Assembly: GCF_006716445.1 (NCBI RefSeq)
Contig: NZ_VFPA01000004.1
Span: forward strand, 186,001-250,000
DNA length: 64,000 nucleotides
Source of the DNA: Pseudonocardia kunmingensis
GTDB taxonomy: Bacteria; Actinomycetota; Actinomycetes; Mycobacteriales; Pseudonocardiaceae
Reading direction: 5' to 3'
The notes under the pieces: model-generated
Told to the model about the DNA's origin: nothing
The model's input: the letters and a program-made list of their open reading frames with translations, nothing else
Database searches by the model: none
Part shown: positions 10,060-18,331 of the stretch, piece by piece
Layout: each line of letters starts with the position of its first letter
Numbering within the stretch: position 1 is the first letter of the stretch
Made by a program: the position numbers and the translations under genes

Positions 10060-10709
10060 GCATCCACGACACCGGGGCGACCACCGTCCCGTCCGCCACC
10101 TCGGAGACCGACGGGGCGACGGTGTCGCGCAGCGCCGAGGCGATGCTCGCTGCGCGCCATCGCGACAGCGCCGCGAAACGCGCCCGGGTCCTCGCCACCC
10201 TGGACGTCATGCTCGCCGACGGCGACCCCATCACCGCCGCTGCGCTCGCCCGCCGAGCGCAGGTGTCCACCTGGCTGGTCTACGCCCCCGGCATCCGTGA
10301 CGCCGTCGAGAAGGCGCGCGACCGGCAACGCGGCACCGCCGACACCGCCGCGTCCGACACCCTGGACAACCCGTCTCGCAGCGACACGGCCGCCGTCGCC
10401 ACGTTGCGGACCGACCTCGCGCTCGCCCGTGCCGAGATCACCCGGCTGCGCACCGACCGCGCGGAGCACGCCGACCAGCTCCGCCGCGCGCTGGGCACCC
10501 AGCTCGACACCCGCACCAGGTCCGATCTCGTCGCCCGCATCGACGAGCTCACCCGCACCAACACCGCGCTGTCCGCGGCCGCCGCCCGGCACGAGTCGAT
10601 CATCCACGAACTGCGCGCCCAGATCACCACGCTCGAGGACGACCTCGCCGCTGCACGCACCAGCCTGCGCCGCATGATCCGCGCCGAGAACCAGCCCCCG
10701 ACACGCTGA
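10056..10709 (+). CDS. TnpC-like accessory protein (DUF6262-type)
   Basis: The 217-residue protein is the third member of the Tn554-like module. Its GTG start overlaps the tnpB stop by 4 nt. It has an N-terminal helix-turn-helix-like segment (MLADGDPITAAALARRAQVS, about residues 50-70) and a long heptad-rich coiled coil (about residues 115-215, with repeated LRTDRAEHADQLRRAL-like stretches). In Tn554, TnpC stimulates and orients recombination; the same role here is inferred from position and architecture. No catalytic motif is visible. Confidence 0.78.
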   Translation: MSIHDTGATTVPSATSETDGATVSRSAEAMLAARHRDSAAKRARVLATLDVMLADGDPITAAALARRAQVSTWLVYAPGIRDAVEKARDRQRGTADTAASDTLDNPSRSDTAAVATLRTDLALARAEITRLRTDRAEHADQLRRALGTQLDTRTRSDLVARIDELTRTNTALSAAAARHESIIHELRAQITTLEDDLAAARTSLRRMIRAENQPPTR

Positions 10710-10810
10710 GGCAAACCGTGCGCTCGACACACGCACACCGGGGACCGGGCCTGGCCGGCACCGATTGCGCACCGCCCAATTCTGTCGCAACCGTCCGGAG
10801 GTGACCGACC

Positions 10811-11785
10811 ATGTCCACCGCAACCAAGATCGCCGCCGCAGTTGCCGCCATGATCCTGCTGCTCGTCATCGCCATCATCGGATCGCTCGCCGCACTGCTC
10901 GGCGCCGGTCTGGGCGGCACCTCGGCGCCGAGCCAGACCGCGCTCACCGACATCCCGCCCGAGCAGCTGGCCCTCTACCAGCAAGCCGCGACCGTCTGCC
11001 CCGGCCTGGACTGGACCGTGCTCGCCGCCATCGGCAAGGTCGAGTCCGACCACGGCCGCAGCACCCTGCGCGGCGTCCACACCGGCGAGAACCCCTACCG
11101 AGCCGCCGGCCCCATGCAGATCATCCCCACCACCTGGGACGCCATCCTCGCCCGACACCAGATCCCGCCCGGCGGCGCCACCCCGCCCTCGCGCTACAAC
11201 CCCCACGACGCCATCCACGCCGCCGCGTTCCTGCTCTGCGACAACGACGCCCGCACCGACCTGCGCGGCGCGGTCTTCGCCTACAACCACGCCGACTGGT
11301 ACGTCGACCATGTCCTCGCCCGGGCCGACGACTACCGCAGCATCACCACGGGCACCGGCGCCCAGACCAGAGGGTGGACCGACGAGCAGGCCACCCTGCC
11401 CGACCCCACCGGCACCGGCGGACAGCTCACCCCGCGCATGAACACCCTCTACCAGACCCTCGCCGCCGCCGGCGCCACCCGCGGCGGCGCCACCTGCTGG
11501 GACCCCCACCTGCACAACCCCACCAGCGACCACCCCCGCGGCAAGGCCTGCGACCTGTTCTACAAGCCGAACGATCCGGCCGACGTCGCCTACGGCTGGA
11601 CCGTCGCGAACTGGCTCACCACCGCCCAAGCCACCTACGGCATCCGCAACATCATCTGGCAGGGACAGATCTGGAGCGCCCGATCACCCACCTGGAGCAC
11701 CTACAACTCCGACGTCTACAACTGCCCCGACCCCGCCAACCTCACCGGATGCCACTACGACCACATCCACGTCTCCGTCTTCTGA
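10811..11785 (+). CDS. Bifunctional lytic transglycosylase / M15-like peptidase, intact copy
   Basis: This 324-residue membrane-anchored peptidoglycan hydrolase probably opens the wall for the conjugation apparatus. One transmembrane segment (about residues 8-35) is followed by an SLT lysozyme-like domain (CPGLDWTVLAAIGKVESDHG, then AAGPMQIIPTTW, with catalytic Glu in KVESDHG). The C-terminal domain has TSDHPRGKACDLF and YDHIHVSVF, the paired zinc-binding motifs of D-Ala-D-Ala carboxypeptidase-like folds. The ATG follows GGAGGTGACCGACC. It is a clear paralogue of the gene split at 6000/16310 and lies inside the inserted element. Its leader resembles that of the split copy, so it probably came from another conjugative element. 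Confidence 0.87.
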   Translation: MSTATKIAAAVAAMILLLVIAIIGSLAALLGAGLGGTSAPSQTALTDIPPEQLALYQQAATVCPGLDWTVLAAIGKVESDHGRSTLRGVHTGENPYRAAGPMQIIPTTWDAILARHQIPPGGATPPSRYNPHDAIHAAAFLLCDNDARTDLRGAVFAYNHADWYVDHVLARADDYRSITTGTGAQTRGWTDEQATLPDPTGTGGQLTPRMNTLYQTLAAAGATRGGATCWDPHLHNPTSDHPRGKACDLFYKPNDPADVAYGWTVANWLTTAQATYGIRNIIWQGQIWSARSPTWSTYNSDVYNCPDPANLTGCHYDHIHVSVF

Positions 11786-11797
11786 GACCCTCGGGAA

Positions 11798-11817
11798 TTG
11801 CATCCGGTGCAAGATCC
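11798..11817 (+). repeat. Recombination-site-like palindrome TTGCATC...GTGCAA
   Basis: TTGCATCCGGTGCAAGATCC matches 17 of 20 bases of the sequence at 17121-17140, just before the second recombinase module. Both follow a transglycosylase gene. Another partial copy (ATGCAAGATCC) lies at 17011-17021. Likely core sites of that recombinase family, or a scar left by one. Confidence 0.5.
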
Positions 11818-12091
11818 ACCCCTGAGCGCCCGATCGACGCCACCCAGTCCCGCTACGCCCGCGGCATCGTCCGCGCCGGCCTCCGGGCTCATGCGCTGGC
11901 TCCAGATCCTCGGTCTCGGCGCCCGCGCCGGCCGCGACACCGCCCTCATGGGCCTCGCCGCCCGGCTTCCCGCGGCCGTGTTGAGCCAACTACTCGGAAC
12001 CAGCATCAGCTGCGCCACCGACTGGACTGTGGTGGCTGGCAACACCCGGCCCGGCTATGCGGCCGAGGTTGCCCGACGGCATCCCACGTGA
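11798..12091 (+). pseudogene. C-terminal remnant of a Cys-rich tyrosine recombinase
   Basis: The last about 65 codons (LMRWLQILGLGARAGRDTAL, then GLAARLPAAVLSQLLG) align by eye with the end of the intact recombinase encoded from 18678 (LARHDIPLRLARNAALLHLA, then AELPPIVIADLLG). Nothing corresponds to the N-terminal zinc ribbons or the catalytic core. It directly follows the intact transglycosylase, as the full recombinase module follows the split one. So a trio that once stood here appears to have been deleted down to this stub. The ATG used to bound it is only nominal. Confidence 0.6.
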
Positions 12092-12114
12092 CGACGGTGA
12101 GCCGAGATCCCGAA

Positions 12115-12147
12115 GGAGGCGTTCCGGCCCGGCCGGAAGCGCCCTCC
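12115..12147 (+). terminator. Terminator-like hairpin
   Basis: An imperfect inverted repeat (GGAGGCGTTCCGG against CCGGAAGCGCCCTCC) lies after the recombinase remnant and before the kinase promoter region. No U-tract follows. It could also be a repeat relic. Confidence 0.4.
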
Positions 12148-12334
12148 GTTACACCGAGACCTTGTCGAGGTCGGTCGGCGACGGGGCAGCCGATCCGGCG
12201 CCCTGCGCATCAGCCGACGCAGATCGACATCACGGTCGGGTCCACGACGAGCGCCCGCTTGTCCATGCGCAGGTCAGGGGGACGGACCGTCCCGGATCAA
12301 TGGTTGCCTGAAGGTCAACATTTCTGGCGAGTAT

Positions 12335-12347
12335 CGTTGACTCAACG
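12335..12347 (+). promoter_or_regulatory. Palindrome CGTTGA-C-TCAACG before the kinase gene
   Basis: A perfect 6+1+6 inverted repeat lies 26 nt upstream of the kinase ATG, in a locally AT-richer stretch. It is a plausible operator, perhaps for the kinase's own N-terminal helix-turn-helix. The binding partner is a guess. Confidence 0.4.
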
Positions 12348-12372
12348 ACAACCAATAAGAAGGGTGGTGTGC

Positions 12373-13932
12373 ATGGAGATCGGTGGAGTGTCGGAGGTCG
12401 CCCAGGCGCTGAGGGTGTCCCGGCAACGGCTGGCGAAGCTGCGCGAGCGCAGCGACTTCCCTGCGGCGCTGGGCGATCTCGCTCAGGGGCCGGTCTGGGA
12501 CCTCGCGGTGATCAGGGCCTGGAACGGGTCGGGCCTGCGAACGTCCGCCGCTGGCCGGCCTCGCTCCGCGGCGGCCGACCAGACCCTGGGCGGCCGGTTC
12601 CTGCTGGAGGAGAGCATCGGCAGCGGCGGGTTCGCCGACGTGTTCCGCGCCTACGACCGGAAGAACTCCGGCTCGTCGCCGGAGATCGTCGCGGTCAAGA
12701 TGCTGCGCAACGTCCACCTGGCCGATCCCGACATCGTCGAGCGGTTCCGTCGCGAGCTCGGGCTGCTCGAGAAGTGCAGCCACCCGAACGTGATGACGGT
12801 GCTCGCGTCGGGAGAGACGTCGGGCGGTGGTCACTGGTTCGCGATGCCCCTGGCCCAGCAGAGCCTGGCCGACGAGATCGAGGAGTTCGCCGGTCAGCCG
12901 GCCTTGATCCTCGACGTCATGAAGCAGGTCTGCGCCGGCCTGACCTATCTCCACGATCAGAGCATCCTGCACCGCGACCTCAAGCCCGACAACATCCTGC
13001 GCACCGCCCAGGGCTCCTGGGCGATCGCCGACTTCGGGTTGGCCGTCGAGGTCGAACGCGCCACCCGGCTGACTCCGCACACCAGGTTCGGGATGGGCAC
13101 CGACGACTACTCCGCGCCCGAGCAGCTGCGCAACGCCTACGACGCCACCGTCCAGTCCGATGTCTACGCCCTGGGCAAGGTGCTGCAGCACCTGGTGACG
13201 GGCGATTTTCCCAACAGCGCCGCGGTCCCCAACAGCATCTTCCGGTCGGTGATCGAGACGGCGATCTCCCCGCGCCCGGCCGATCGCCACCCCTCCGCAG
13301 CCGCGTTCTGCGCCGCGGTCGAACGCGCGGTCGCCTCACTCGACAACAACCGCCCCGAGCTGCCGAACGACACCGCCGCCCGGTTGCTGGCCCGCGTCCG
13401 GCTCCCCAAGCCCGAGGCGACCGCCCTCGACGAGCTGATCAGCTGGGCCGCGAGCCTCGACGAGGACGACGAGGAGGACATGGCCGCCCTGACGAGGGTG
13501 CTGCCCTGGATCCGGCCCTACGCGATCCGGATGCTCTGGCAGAGCAGGCCGAGCGCGTTCAGCAACGTCTTCTCCCGCTTCACGGGCTACATCGCGAAGG
13601 CGGAGTTCTCCTTCGAGTTCTGCGACGTCCTGGCCGACTTCTGCCGCCACGCCGTCGACGCCACCCGCGACCTGCGGATCCTGCGCGAAACCACTACGGC
13701 CCTCTGCGAACTCGGAGCCCGCTACAACCGGTGGCACGTCCGCAGCACGGTCGCGACGATGCTGCAGGGCGTCCGGACCACCGAGCAGGCCTGCGCCGCC
13801 GTCGAGGGACTCACCGCCGCCTCCGAGGGGGCCGTCCGCTGGACGGTCACCGAGTTCACCCTGCGCAGCCTGCACCCCCACCTGCGCCACCACGTCCAGA
13901 ACTACTTCGACGAGAGCACGACACCCGGCTGA
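12373..13932 (+). CDS. Ser/Thr protein kinase with N-terminal DNA-binding domain
   Basis: The 519-residue kinase starts at an ATG preceded by GAAGGG. Residues 4-50 form an AlpA/MerR-like helix-turn-helix (VSEVAQALRVSRQRLAKLRE, then DFPAALGDLAQGPVW). Residues about 75-330 are a complete Hanks-type kinase: glycine loop IGSGGFADVF, VAVKML lysine, HRDLKPDNIL catalytic loop, DFG, and APEQ. The last 190 residues, with an acidic DEDDEEDM stretch, match no domain I know. There is no membrane segment or PASTA repeat, so it is cytoplasmic. The helicase gene follows 83 nt downstream on the same strand. Kinase plus helicase as transposon cargo suggests a defence or genome-conflict system; this is inference. 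Confidence 0.85.
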   Translation: MEIGGVSEVAQALRVSRQRLAKLRERSDFPAALGDLAQGPVWDLAVIRAWNGSGLRTSAAGRPRSAAADQTLGGRFLLEESIGSGGFADVFRAYDRKNSGSSPEIVAVKMLRNVHLADPDIVERFRRELGLLEKCSHPNVMTVLASGETSGGGHWFAMPLAQQSLADEIEEFAGQPALILDVMKQVCAGLTYLHDQSILHRDLKPDNILRTAQGSWAIADFGLAVEVERATRLTPHTRFGMGTDDYSAPEQLRNAYDATVQSDVYALGKVLQHLVTGDFPNSAAVPNSIFRSVIETAISPRPADRHPSAAAFCAAVERAVASLDNNRPELPNDTAARLLARVRLPKPEATALDELISWAASLDEDDEEDMAALTRVLPWIRPYAIRMLWQSRPSAFSNVFSRFTGYIAKAEFSFEFCDVLADFCRHAVDATRDLRILRETTTALCELGARYNRWHVRSTVATMLQGVRTTEQACAAVEGLTAASEGAVRWTVTEFTLRSLHPHLRHHVQNYFDESTTPG

Positions 13933-14015
13933 CTCGACCTCGCTCCCCTGAACCGACCCTGCTCCCCGCTCCGGGTCCCGCGCTCACCCCGACCTCCTTC
14001 CCCGAGGGACACGCC

Positions 14016-15890
14016 ATGACCTTGTCCAACAGCGACATCGCCGAGTTCTTCACGACCTCCGCACCCGTCATTGCCTCGAACGACCAGCTGCGCGATCCCC
14101 AGCGCGACGGCCACGCCGCCGCGGTCCGCTACTTCGCCGAGGGCGGCACTCGCGCGGTCGAGCGCATCCCGGTCGGCTGCGGCAAGTCCGGGTTGATCAC
14201 GCTGCTGCCCTTCGGCATCGCCCGCGGCCGCGTCCTGGTCATCGCGCCGAACCTCACGATCAACAAGCAGCTCGTCACCGCCTTCGACGCGAGCACCCCG
14301 AAGTGCTTCTACCGGTCGTTCGGCGTCCTCAACGACTTCACCTCGGGGCCTTGGATCACCGCCCTGGACGCCAGCGCCAACCAGAGTGATCTCCCCGGGG
14401 CTCACGTCGTCGTCACCAACATCCACCAGCTCGCCCGGCAGGGCGGGCGCTGGTTGCCGACGCTGCCCGACGACTTCTTCGACCTCATCATCAACGACGA
14501 GGGCCATCACGCGGCCGCGACCAGCTGGGTCGAGGTCTTCGCGAAGTTCCCCCGGGCGAAGATCATCAGTCTGACCGCGACCCCGTTCCGCGCCGACAAC
14601 CAGCCCGTCGAGGGCGACCCGATCTTCAGCTACCCCATCGCCACGGCGATCAAGAAGGGTTACATCACCTTCATAACCTCGATCAACGTCGCCCCTACCA
14701 AGCTGACCTTTTGCTACGGCGACGAGGGCAACACCAAGGAGCACTCGCTCGAGGAGGTGCTGCGGCTGCGCGAGAGGACCTGGTTCAGCAAGGGCATCGC
14801 GCTCTCCGAGCCCTGCAACGTCTCCATCGTCGACGCCTCGATCCAGATGATGGAGAACCTGCGCGAGGGCAGCCAGATCAAGCACCAGATCATCGCCGCC
14901 GCCTGCTCCATCGACCACGCACGCCGGGTCAGGGCTCTCTATCAGGAGCGCGGGCTGACCGCCGCGGAGATTCACTCCCGCATGCCGCAGGCCGAGCGGG
15001 ACCGCATCCGGCAGCGGCTCGAGAACGGTGAACTCGACGTCATCGTCCAGGTCGACATGCTCGGTGAGGGCTTCGACCATAAACAGCTCTCGGTCGCGGC
15101 GGTCTTCCGGCCTTACCGCTCGCTCTCGCCCTACATCCAGTTCGTCGGCAGGGTGATGCGCGTCAACCGGCCCAACACGATCGGCCACCCCGACAACCGC
15201 GCCGCCATCGTCAGCCACGTCGGTCTCAACATCGAGAAGCTCTGGGACGACTTCAAGCTCATCGACGAGCAGGACAAGATCCTCGTCGAAGCCTGGCTCA
15301 ACAGCACCGACACACCGCCCGCACGCACCGGGTCGACCTCCACCACCCGCGTCCCGGTCAACGCGCGACTGCGGGTCGAGCACGAACAGATCCTCGACCA
15401 GTTCCTCACCGAGGACTACCTCGACGTCCCCCTGGAGGAGCTCCCCGACCGCGTCATCGACGCGCTGCGCGCGCAGGGCATCGACCCGGACGCCGCCGGA
15501 CTCGACCGCGACATCCTCATCGCCCTCATCGACGACCGCCGCAGCGCAGGGCATCCTGACACCCCGGTCGCCCAGATCGTCCAGCCACAGGCCAAGAGGA
15601 AGGCTCGACGGATCCTCCTGGCCGAGCGGACGAAGTCGGTGGCCAAGCGCATCTGCGACGCCGTCGGGCTCTCCCTCGCTGGCAAGAAGCTCATCGCGCG
15701 CGGGGGCATCAGCGCCAAGACCGACCTCGACGCGACGATCAGGCTGATGAACGTCGCGATCGACGACCACGTCGGCCGGCCGACCGGCACGCGCTCCGAC
15801 TGGACCATCGAGGAGATCAACGAGGCGATGGACCACCTCGACGACATCGGCGACAAGGTCGAGGCCGACATCCGAACCAGGATCGCGTGA
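14016..15890 (+). CDS. DEAD/DEAH-type superfamily 2 helicase
   Basis: The 624-residue ATP-dependent helicase or translocase has VGCGKSG (Walker A, about residue 52), DEGHH (motif II, about 161), SLTATPF (motif III, about 185), and YIQFVGRVMRVNR (motif VI, about 370-385) in the second RecA domain. This layout resembles helicases of type III restriction systems and RAD3/UvrB-like defence proteins. No nuclease motif is evident in the 200-residue C-terminal region. The ATG follows GAGGGACACGCC. The stop TGA overlaps the next start (TGATG), so the following small protein is translationally coupled. The substrate is unknown; nucleic acid remodelling under control of the upstream kinase is a reasonable hypothesis. 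Confidence 0.85.
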   Translation: MTLSNSDIAEFFTTSAPVIASNDQLRDPQRDGHAAAVRYFAEGGTRAVERIPVGCGKSGLITLLPFGIARGRVLVIAPNLTINKQLVTAFDASTPKCFYRSFGVLNDFTSGPWITALDASANQSDLPGAHVVVTNIHQLARQGGRWLPTLPDDFFDLIINDEGHHAAATSWVEVFAKFPRAKIISLTATPFRADNQPVEGDPIFSYPIATAIKKGYITFITSINVAPTKLTFCYGDEGNTKEHSLEEVLRLRERTWFSKGIALSEPCNVSIVDASIQMMENLREGSQIKHQIIAAACSIDHARRVRALYQERGLTAAEIHSRMPQAERDRIRQRLENGELDVIVQVDMLGEGFDHKQLSVAAVFRPYRSLSPYIQFVGRVMRVNRPNTIGHPDNRAAIVSHVGLNIEKLWDDFKLIDEQDKILVEAWLNSTDTPPARTGSTSTTRVPVNARLRVEHEQILDQFLTEDYLDVPLEELPDRVIDALRAQGIDPDAAGLDRDILIALIDDRRSAGHPDTPVAQIVQPQAKRKARRILLAERTKSVAKRICDAVGLSLAGKKLIARGGISAKTDLDATIRLMNVAIDDHVGRPTGTRSDWTIEEINEAMDHLDDIGDKVEADIRTRIA

Positions 15891-16156
15891 TGCCCCGCGC
15901 GCCCCGCACACTCCTCCTGCGGCTGACCATCGAGACCGCCAAGCGGACCCGCAAGTGCTCCCGCAGCAAATCGCACGCCGTTCGGCCTGGAGAGCGACTG
16001 CTCCTCGTCGGTGAGCGCGGTCCCGCCGCCGGAAAGAAGGGCTACTGCGCCGCCTGCGCCGCCGAGATGCTCGCGGCGGCCCGAGACGAGATCGACGCCA
16101 TCCGCAGCTCCGTTCAGCCCACCCCGGCAGATGCTGCGCCTCCGACGCCGGAGTGA
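15890..16156 (+). CDS. Small Cys-containing (zinc-finger-like) protein
   Basis: The 88-residue basic protein is coupled to the helicase by a shared A (TGATG). It contains RKCSRSKSHAVRPGERLLLV and, about 20 residues on, GYCAACAAEML. A C-x5-H spaced from C-x2-C by a Gly-rich hairpin resembles small PARP/LIM-like zinc fingers. The N-terminus is Arg/Leu-rich and the tail is Pro-rich. I do not recognise the family. Its context suggests it is the third subunit of the kinase-helicase cassette, perhaps binding DNA or RNA ends. Confidence 0.65.
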   Translation: MPRAPRTLLLRLTIETAKRTRKCSRSKSHAVRPGERLLLVGERGPAAGKKGYCAACAAEMLAAARDEIDAIRSSVQPTPADAAPPTPE

Positions 16157-16296
16157 CTCCACCGGACGCTGGCCGACGCGCTTAGTGCCAATGGCCGAAC
16201 CAGCGTCGAAGGCGAGGACCCTCCTGCTCGGACCCACGAGCACCTCGCTCACGTCGCTCACCCCTCGAACGCAATCTGAGCTGGCCGTATCGTCGT

Positions 16297-16308
16297 GACC
16301 CGGAGATA
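16297..16308 (-). repeat. Right terminal inverted repeat of the insertion
   Basis: GACCCGGAGATA is the reverse complement of the left-end TATCTCCGGGTC at 6008-6019. One base separates it from the point where the split transglycosylase reading frame resumes. Confidence 0.7.
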
Positions 16309-16309
16309 G

Positions 16310-16989
16310 CGGCCGGGCCCATGCAGTTCCTCGCGCCCACCTTCGCCGAGGTCACCACCCGGCACACCCTCCCTCCCGGGGGCGCCGACCCGCCCTCGCG
16401 GTATGTCCCACACGACGCCGTGCACGCCGCCGCGCACTACCTCTGCGACAACGGCGCCCGCACCGGCGACCTGCGGGCCGCCCTGTTCGTCTACAACCGT
16501 TCCACCGCCTACGTCGACCAGGTCCTCGCCCAAGCCGACACCTACCGCGCCGCCGCCACCGGCGCCCGCAGCGGCACCTGGCCCGCCGAGCAGGCCACCC
16601 TCCCCGATCCCACCGGTACCGGCGGGCGGCTCACCCCGCGCATGCACACCCTCTACCAGGCCCTCGCCGCCACCGGAGCCACCAGCGGTGGCGCCACCTG
16701 CTGGGACGCCCACCTGCACAATCCCACCAGCGACCACCCCCTCGGCAGGGCCTGCGACATCTTCTTCGACGCCGACGACCCCATCGACGTCTCCCGCGGC
16801 TGGCAGACCGCGAACTGGTTGACCACCGCTCAACCCGCCTACGGCATCGACTACCTCATCTGGTAAGGACGGATCTGGACCGCCCGATCACCGACCTGGG
16901 CCGTCTATCACTCCGACATCTACGGCTGCCCCGACCCCACCAACCTCACCGGATGCCACTACGACCACATCCACATCTCCGTTGACTGA
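16310..16989 (+). pseudogene. Lytic transglycosylase, C-terminal part, with extra nonsense codon
   Basis: This is the continuation of the gene begun at 5718. It resumes at AAGPMQFLAPTF and runs through the M15-like domain (TSDHPLGRACDIF). A TAA at 16864-16866 stands where the intact paralogue has Gln (IIWQGQIWSARSP versus LIW-stop-GRIWTARSP). Homology continues past it to the matching end YDHIHISVD and a TGA at 16987. So the gene has two lesions, the 10.3-kb insertion and this stop codon, indicating decay after the insertion, or a gene already dead before it. Confidence 0.82.
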
Positions 16990-17010
16990 TAATATGCATA
17001 ATTCCGCTGA

Positions 17011-17160
17011 ATGCAAGATCCGCGGACCTATATCGCGGCCACCACCCGGTACCTGCGGTGACCGAGGTCGGCGTCGATTCTCTTCTATCGAGTGTTCTAC
17101 CAGGCCGGACACCTCACGCCTTGCATCTGATGCAAGCTCCATGCACTTGATGCAAGGAGG
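17011..17160 (+). repeat. Clustered TTGCATC/GATGCAA repeats before second recombinase module
   Basis: Copies are ATGCAAGATCC (17011-17021), the palindrome TTGCATC-T-GATGCAA (17121-17135), and TGCACTTGATGCAAGG (17142-17157), which runs into the AGGAGG ribosome binding site of the recombinase gene. The spacing suggests recombinase arm or core sites, or an autoregulatory operator. Confidence 0.5.
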
Positions 17161-17164
17161 AATC

Positions 17165-18331
17165 GTGGGAGTTGAACGGCTCGATATCGCTGGCGCGGCG
17201 CATCGTGAGCTGGCCGGGAACGTTGCGCATCTGCATCCGGAGCAGGCGATGTTCGAGGCAATGATCGCGGGCTGGTGCGGACAGCAGTCGGCCCGGCTGT
17301 TGTCTGTGATCACGATCGGACAGCGGGAGTCGGTGCTGCGCCGGTTCGCGCACTTCACCGGGACCTGGCCGTGGCAGTGGACGCCTGGTGATGTCGAGGA
17401 CTGGGCCAGCGCGCTGCGCTCGGGTCCGTCGCCGTGCTCGCACGCCACGCTGCGCTACTACCAGAACTCGGTGGCCATGTTCTTGAGCTATGTCACCGAC
17501 CGCCGATACGGGTGGTCCGAGGAGTGCCTGCAGCGGTTCGGCACACATCCGGTGCAGATCTGCCACGAGTGGAACACCGCACGCCACAGCGCCGATCACG
17601 AGGGCCGCCCGCAGGTGCGTCCGTTCACCCGGGTGGAGCTGCAGAAGTTCTTCGACTTCGCCGACGAGCAGGTGGAACGGGCCGACCGGCTCGGGCGCAA
17701 GGGCTCGGTCGCGGCGTTCCGCGACGCCACCCTGTTCAAGGTCATCTACGCCTACGGATTGCGGCGCAACGAGGCGGCGATGCTGGATGTCGCCGACTTC
17801 ACCCGCAACCCCAAGGCGCCCGAGTTCGGCCGGTTCGGCGCCTGCAACGTCCGCTACGGCAAGGCGATGCGCGGCAGCCCACCCCGACGGCGCACCGTGC
17901 TGACGGTGATGGGCTGGTCGGTCGAGGTGCTCACGGAGTACCTCGAGCACATCAGGCCGCGCTACACACCCGGATCGCGTCCAGCGTTGTGGCCGACTGA
18001 GCGCGGGGGCCGGATCCGCGCGGCCTACATCGACACCCGGTTCGCCCAGTACCGCGACGAGCTCGGCCTGCCCGCCGAGCTGCACCCGCACTGCCTGCGC
18101 CACTCCTACGTGACGCACCTGATCGAGGACGGGTTCGACGCGTTCTTCGTCCAGCAGCAGGTCGGGCACCGCTGGGGATCGACCACCGCGCTCTACACCG
18201 GGGTCAGCGGCGACCACAAGAACCAGATGCTGCGCCGCGCCCTCGACGCCGGCCTCGCCGCCGGGCCCATCGTTGACGGCAGCGGCAGCGGCAGCGGCGA
18301 CGGCCTCGACCGGCAGGACGGGGACCGCTGA
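17165..18331 (+). CDS. Tyrosine recombinase/integrase (first of second trio)
   Basis: This 388-residue XerC-like integrase starts at GTG 17165, which has AGGAGG five bases upstream; the frame is open further up but without a ribosome site. Residues about 45-130 form the SAM-like core-binding domain (QRESVLRRFAHFTGTWPWQW). Catalytic residues appear in YGLRRNEAAML (Arg, about 199), HPHCLRHSYVTHL (His-x-x-Arg, about 308) and VGHRWGSTTALYTG (His and Tyr, about 332-344). It should perform site-specific excision or integration. The next gene overlaps it by one base. The palindromes upstream may be its sites. Confidence 0.88.
   Translation: MGVERLDIAGAAHRELAGNVAHLHPEQAMFEAMIAGWCGQQSARLLSVITIGQRESVLRRFAHFTGTWPWQWTPGDVEDWASALRSGPSPCSHATLRYYQNSVAMFLSYVTDRRYGWSEECLQRFGTHPVQICHEWNTARHSADHEGRPQVRPFTRVELQKFFDFADEQVERADRLGRKGSVAAFRDATLFKVIYAYGLRRNEAAMLDVADFTRNPKAPEFGRFGACNVRYGKAMRGSPPRRRTVLTVMGWSVEVLTEYLEHIRPRYTPGSRPALWPTERGGRIRAAYIDTRFAQYRDELGLPAELHPHCLRHSYVTHLIEDGFDAFFVQQQVGHRWGSTTALYTGVSGDHKNQMLRRALDAGLAAGPIVDGSGSGSGDGLDRQDGDR

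Larger units (their letters stand above)
6001..16309 (+). mobile_element. Tn554-like composite insertion carrying kinase-helicase cargo
   Basis: A 10,309-bp block interrupts a lytic transglycosylase gene; removing it restores the reading frame exactly. Near the ends are inverted TATCTCCGGGTC (6008-6019) and GACCCGGAGATA (16297-16308). The left repeat lies 7 nt inside the junction and the right one 1 nt inside. This asymmetry fits tyrosine-recombinase exchange that carries a 6-7 bp core from a previous site, as known for Tn554. The left end holds a tnpA-tnpB-tnpC trio of that family. Cargo comprises an intact transglycosylase, a recombinase fragment, and the kinase, helicase and Cys-protein genes. 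No target duplication is seen, as expected for this class. Confidence 0.75.

Noticed and set aside
13902..15911. 669-residue open frame on the minus strand opposite the helicase
   Set aside because: Val/Asp/Gly-rich composition typical of an antisense shadow in GC-rich DNA; the plus-strand frame has all helicase motifs.
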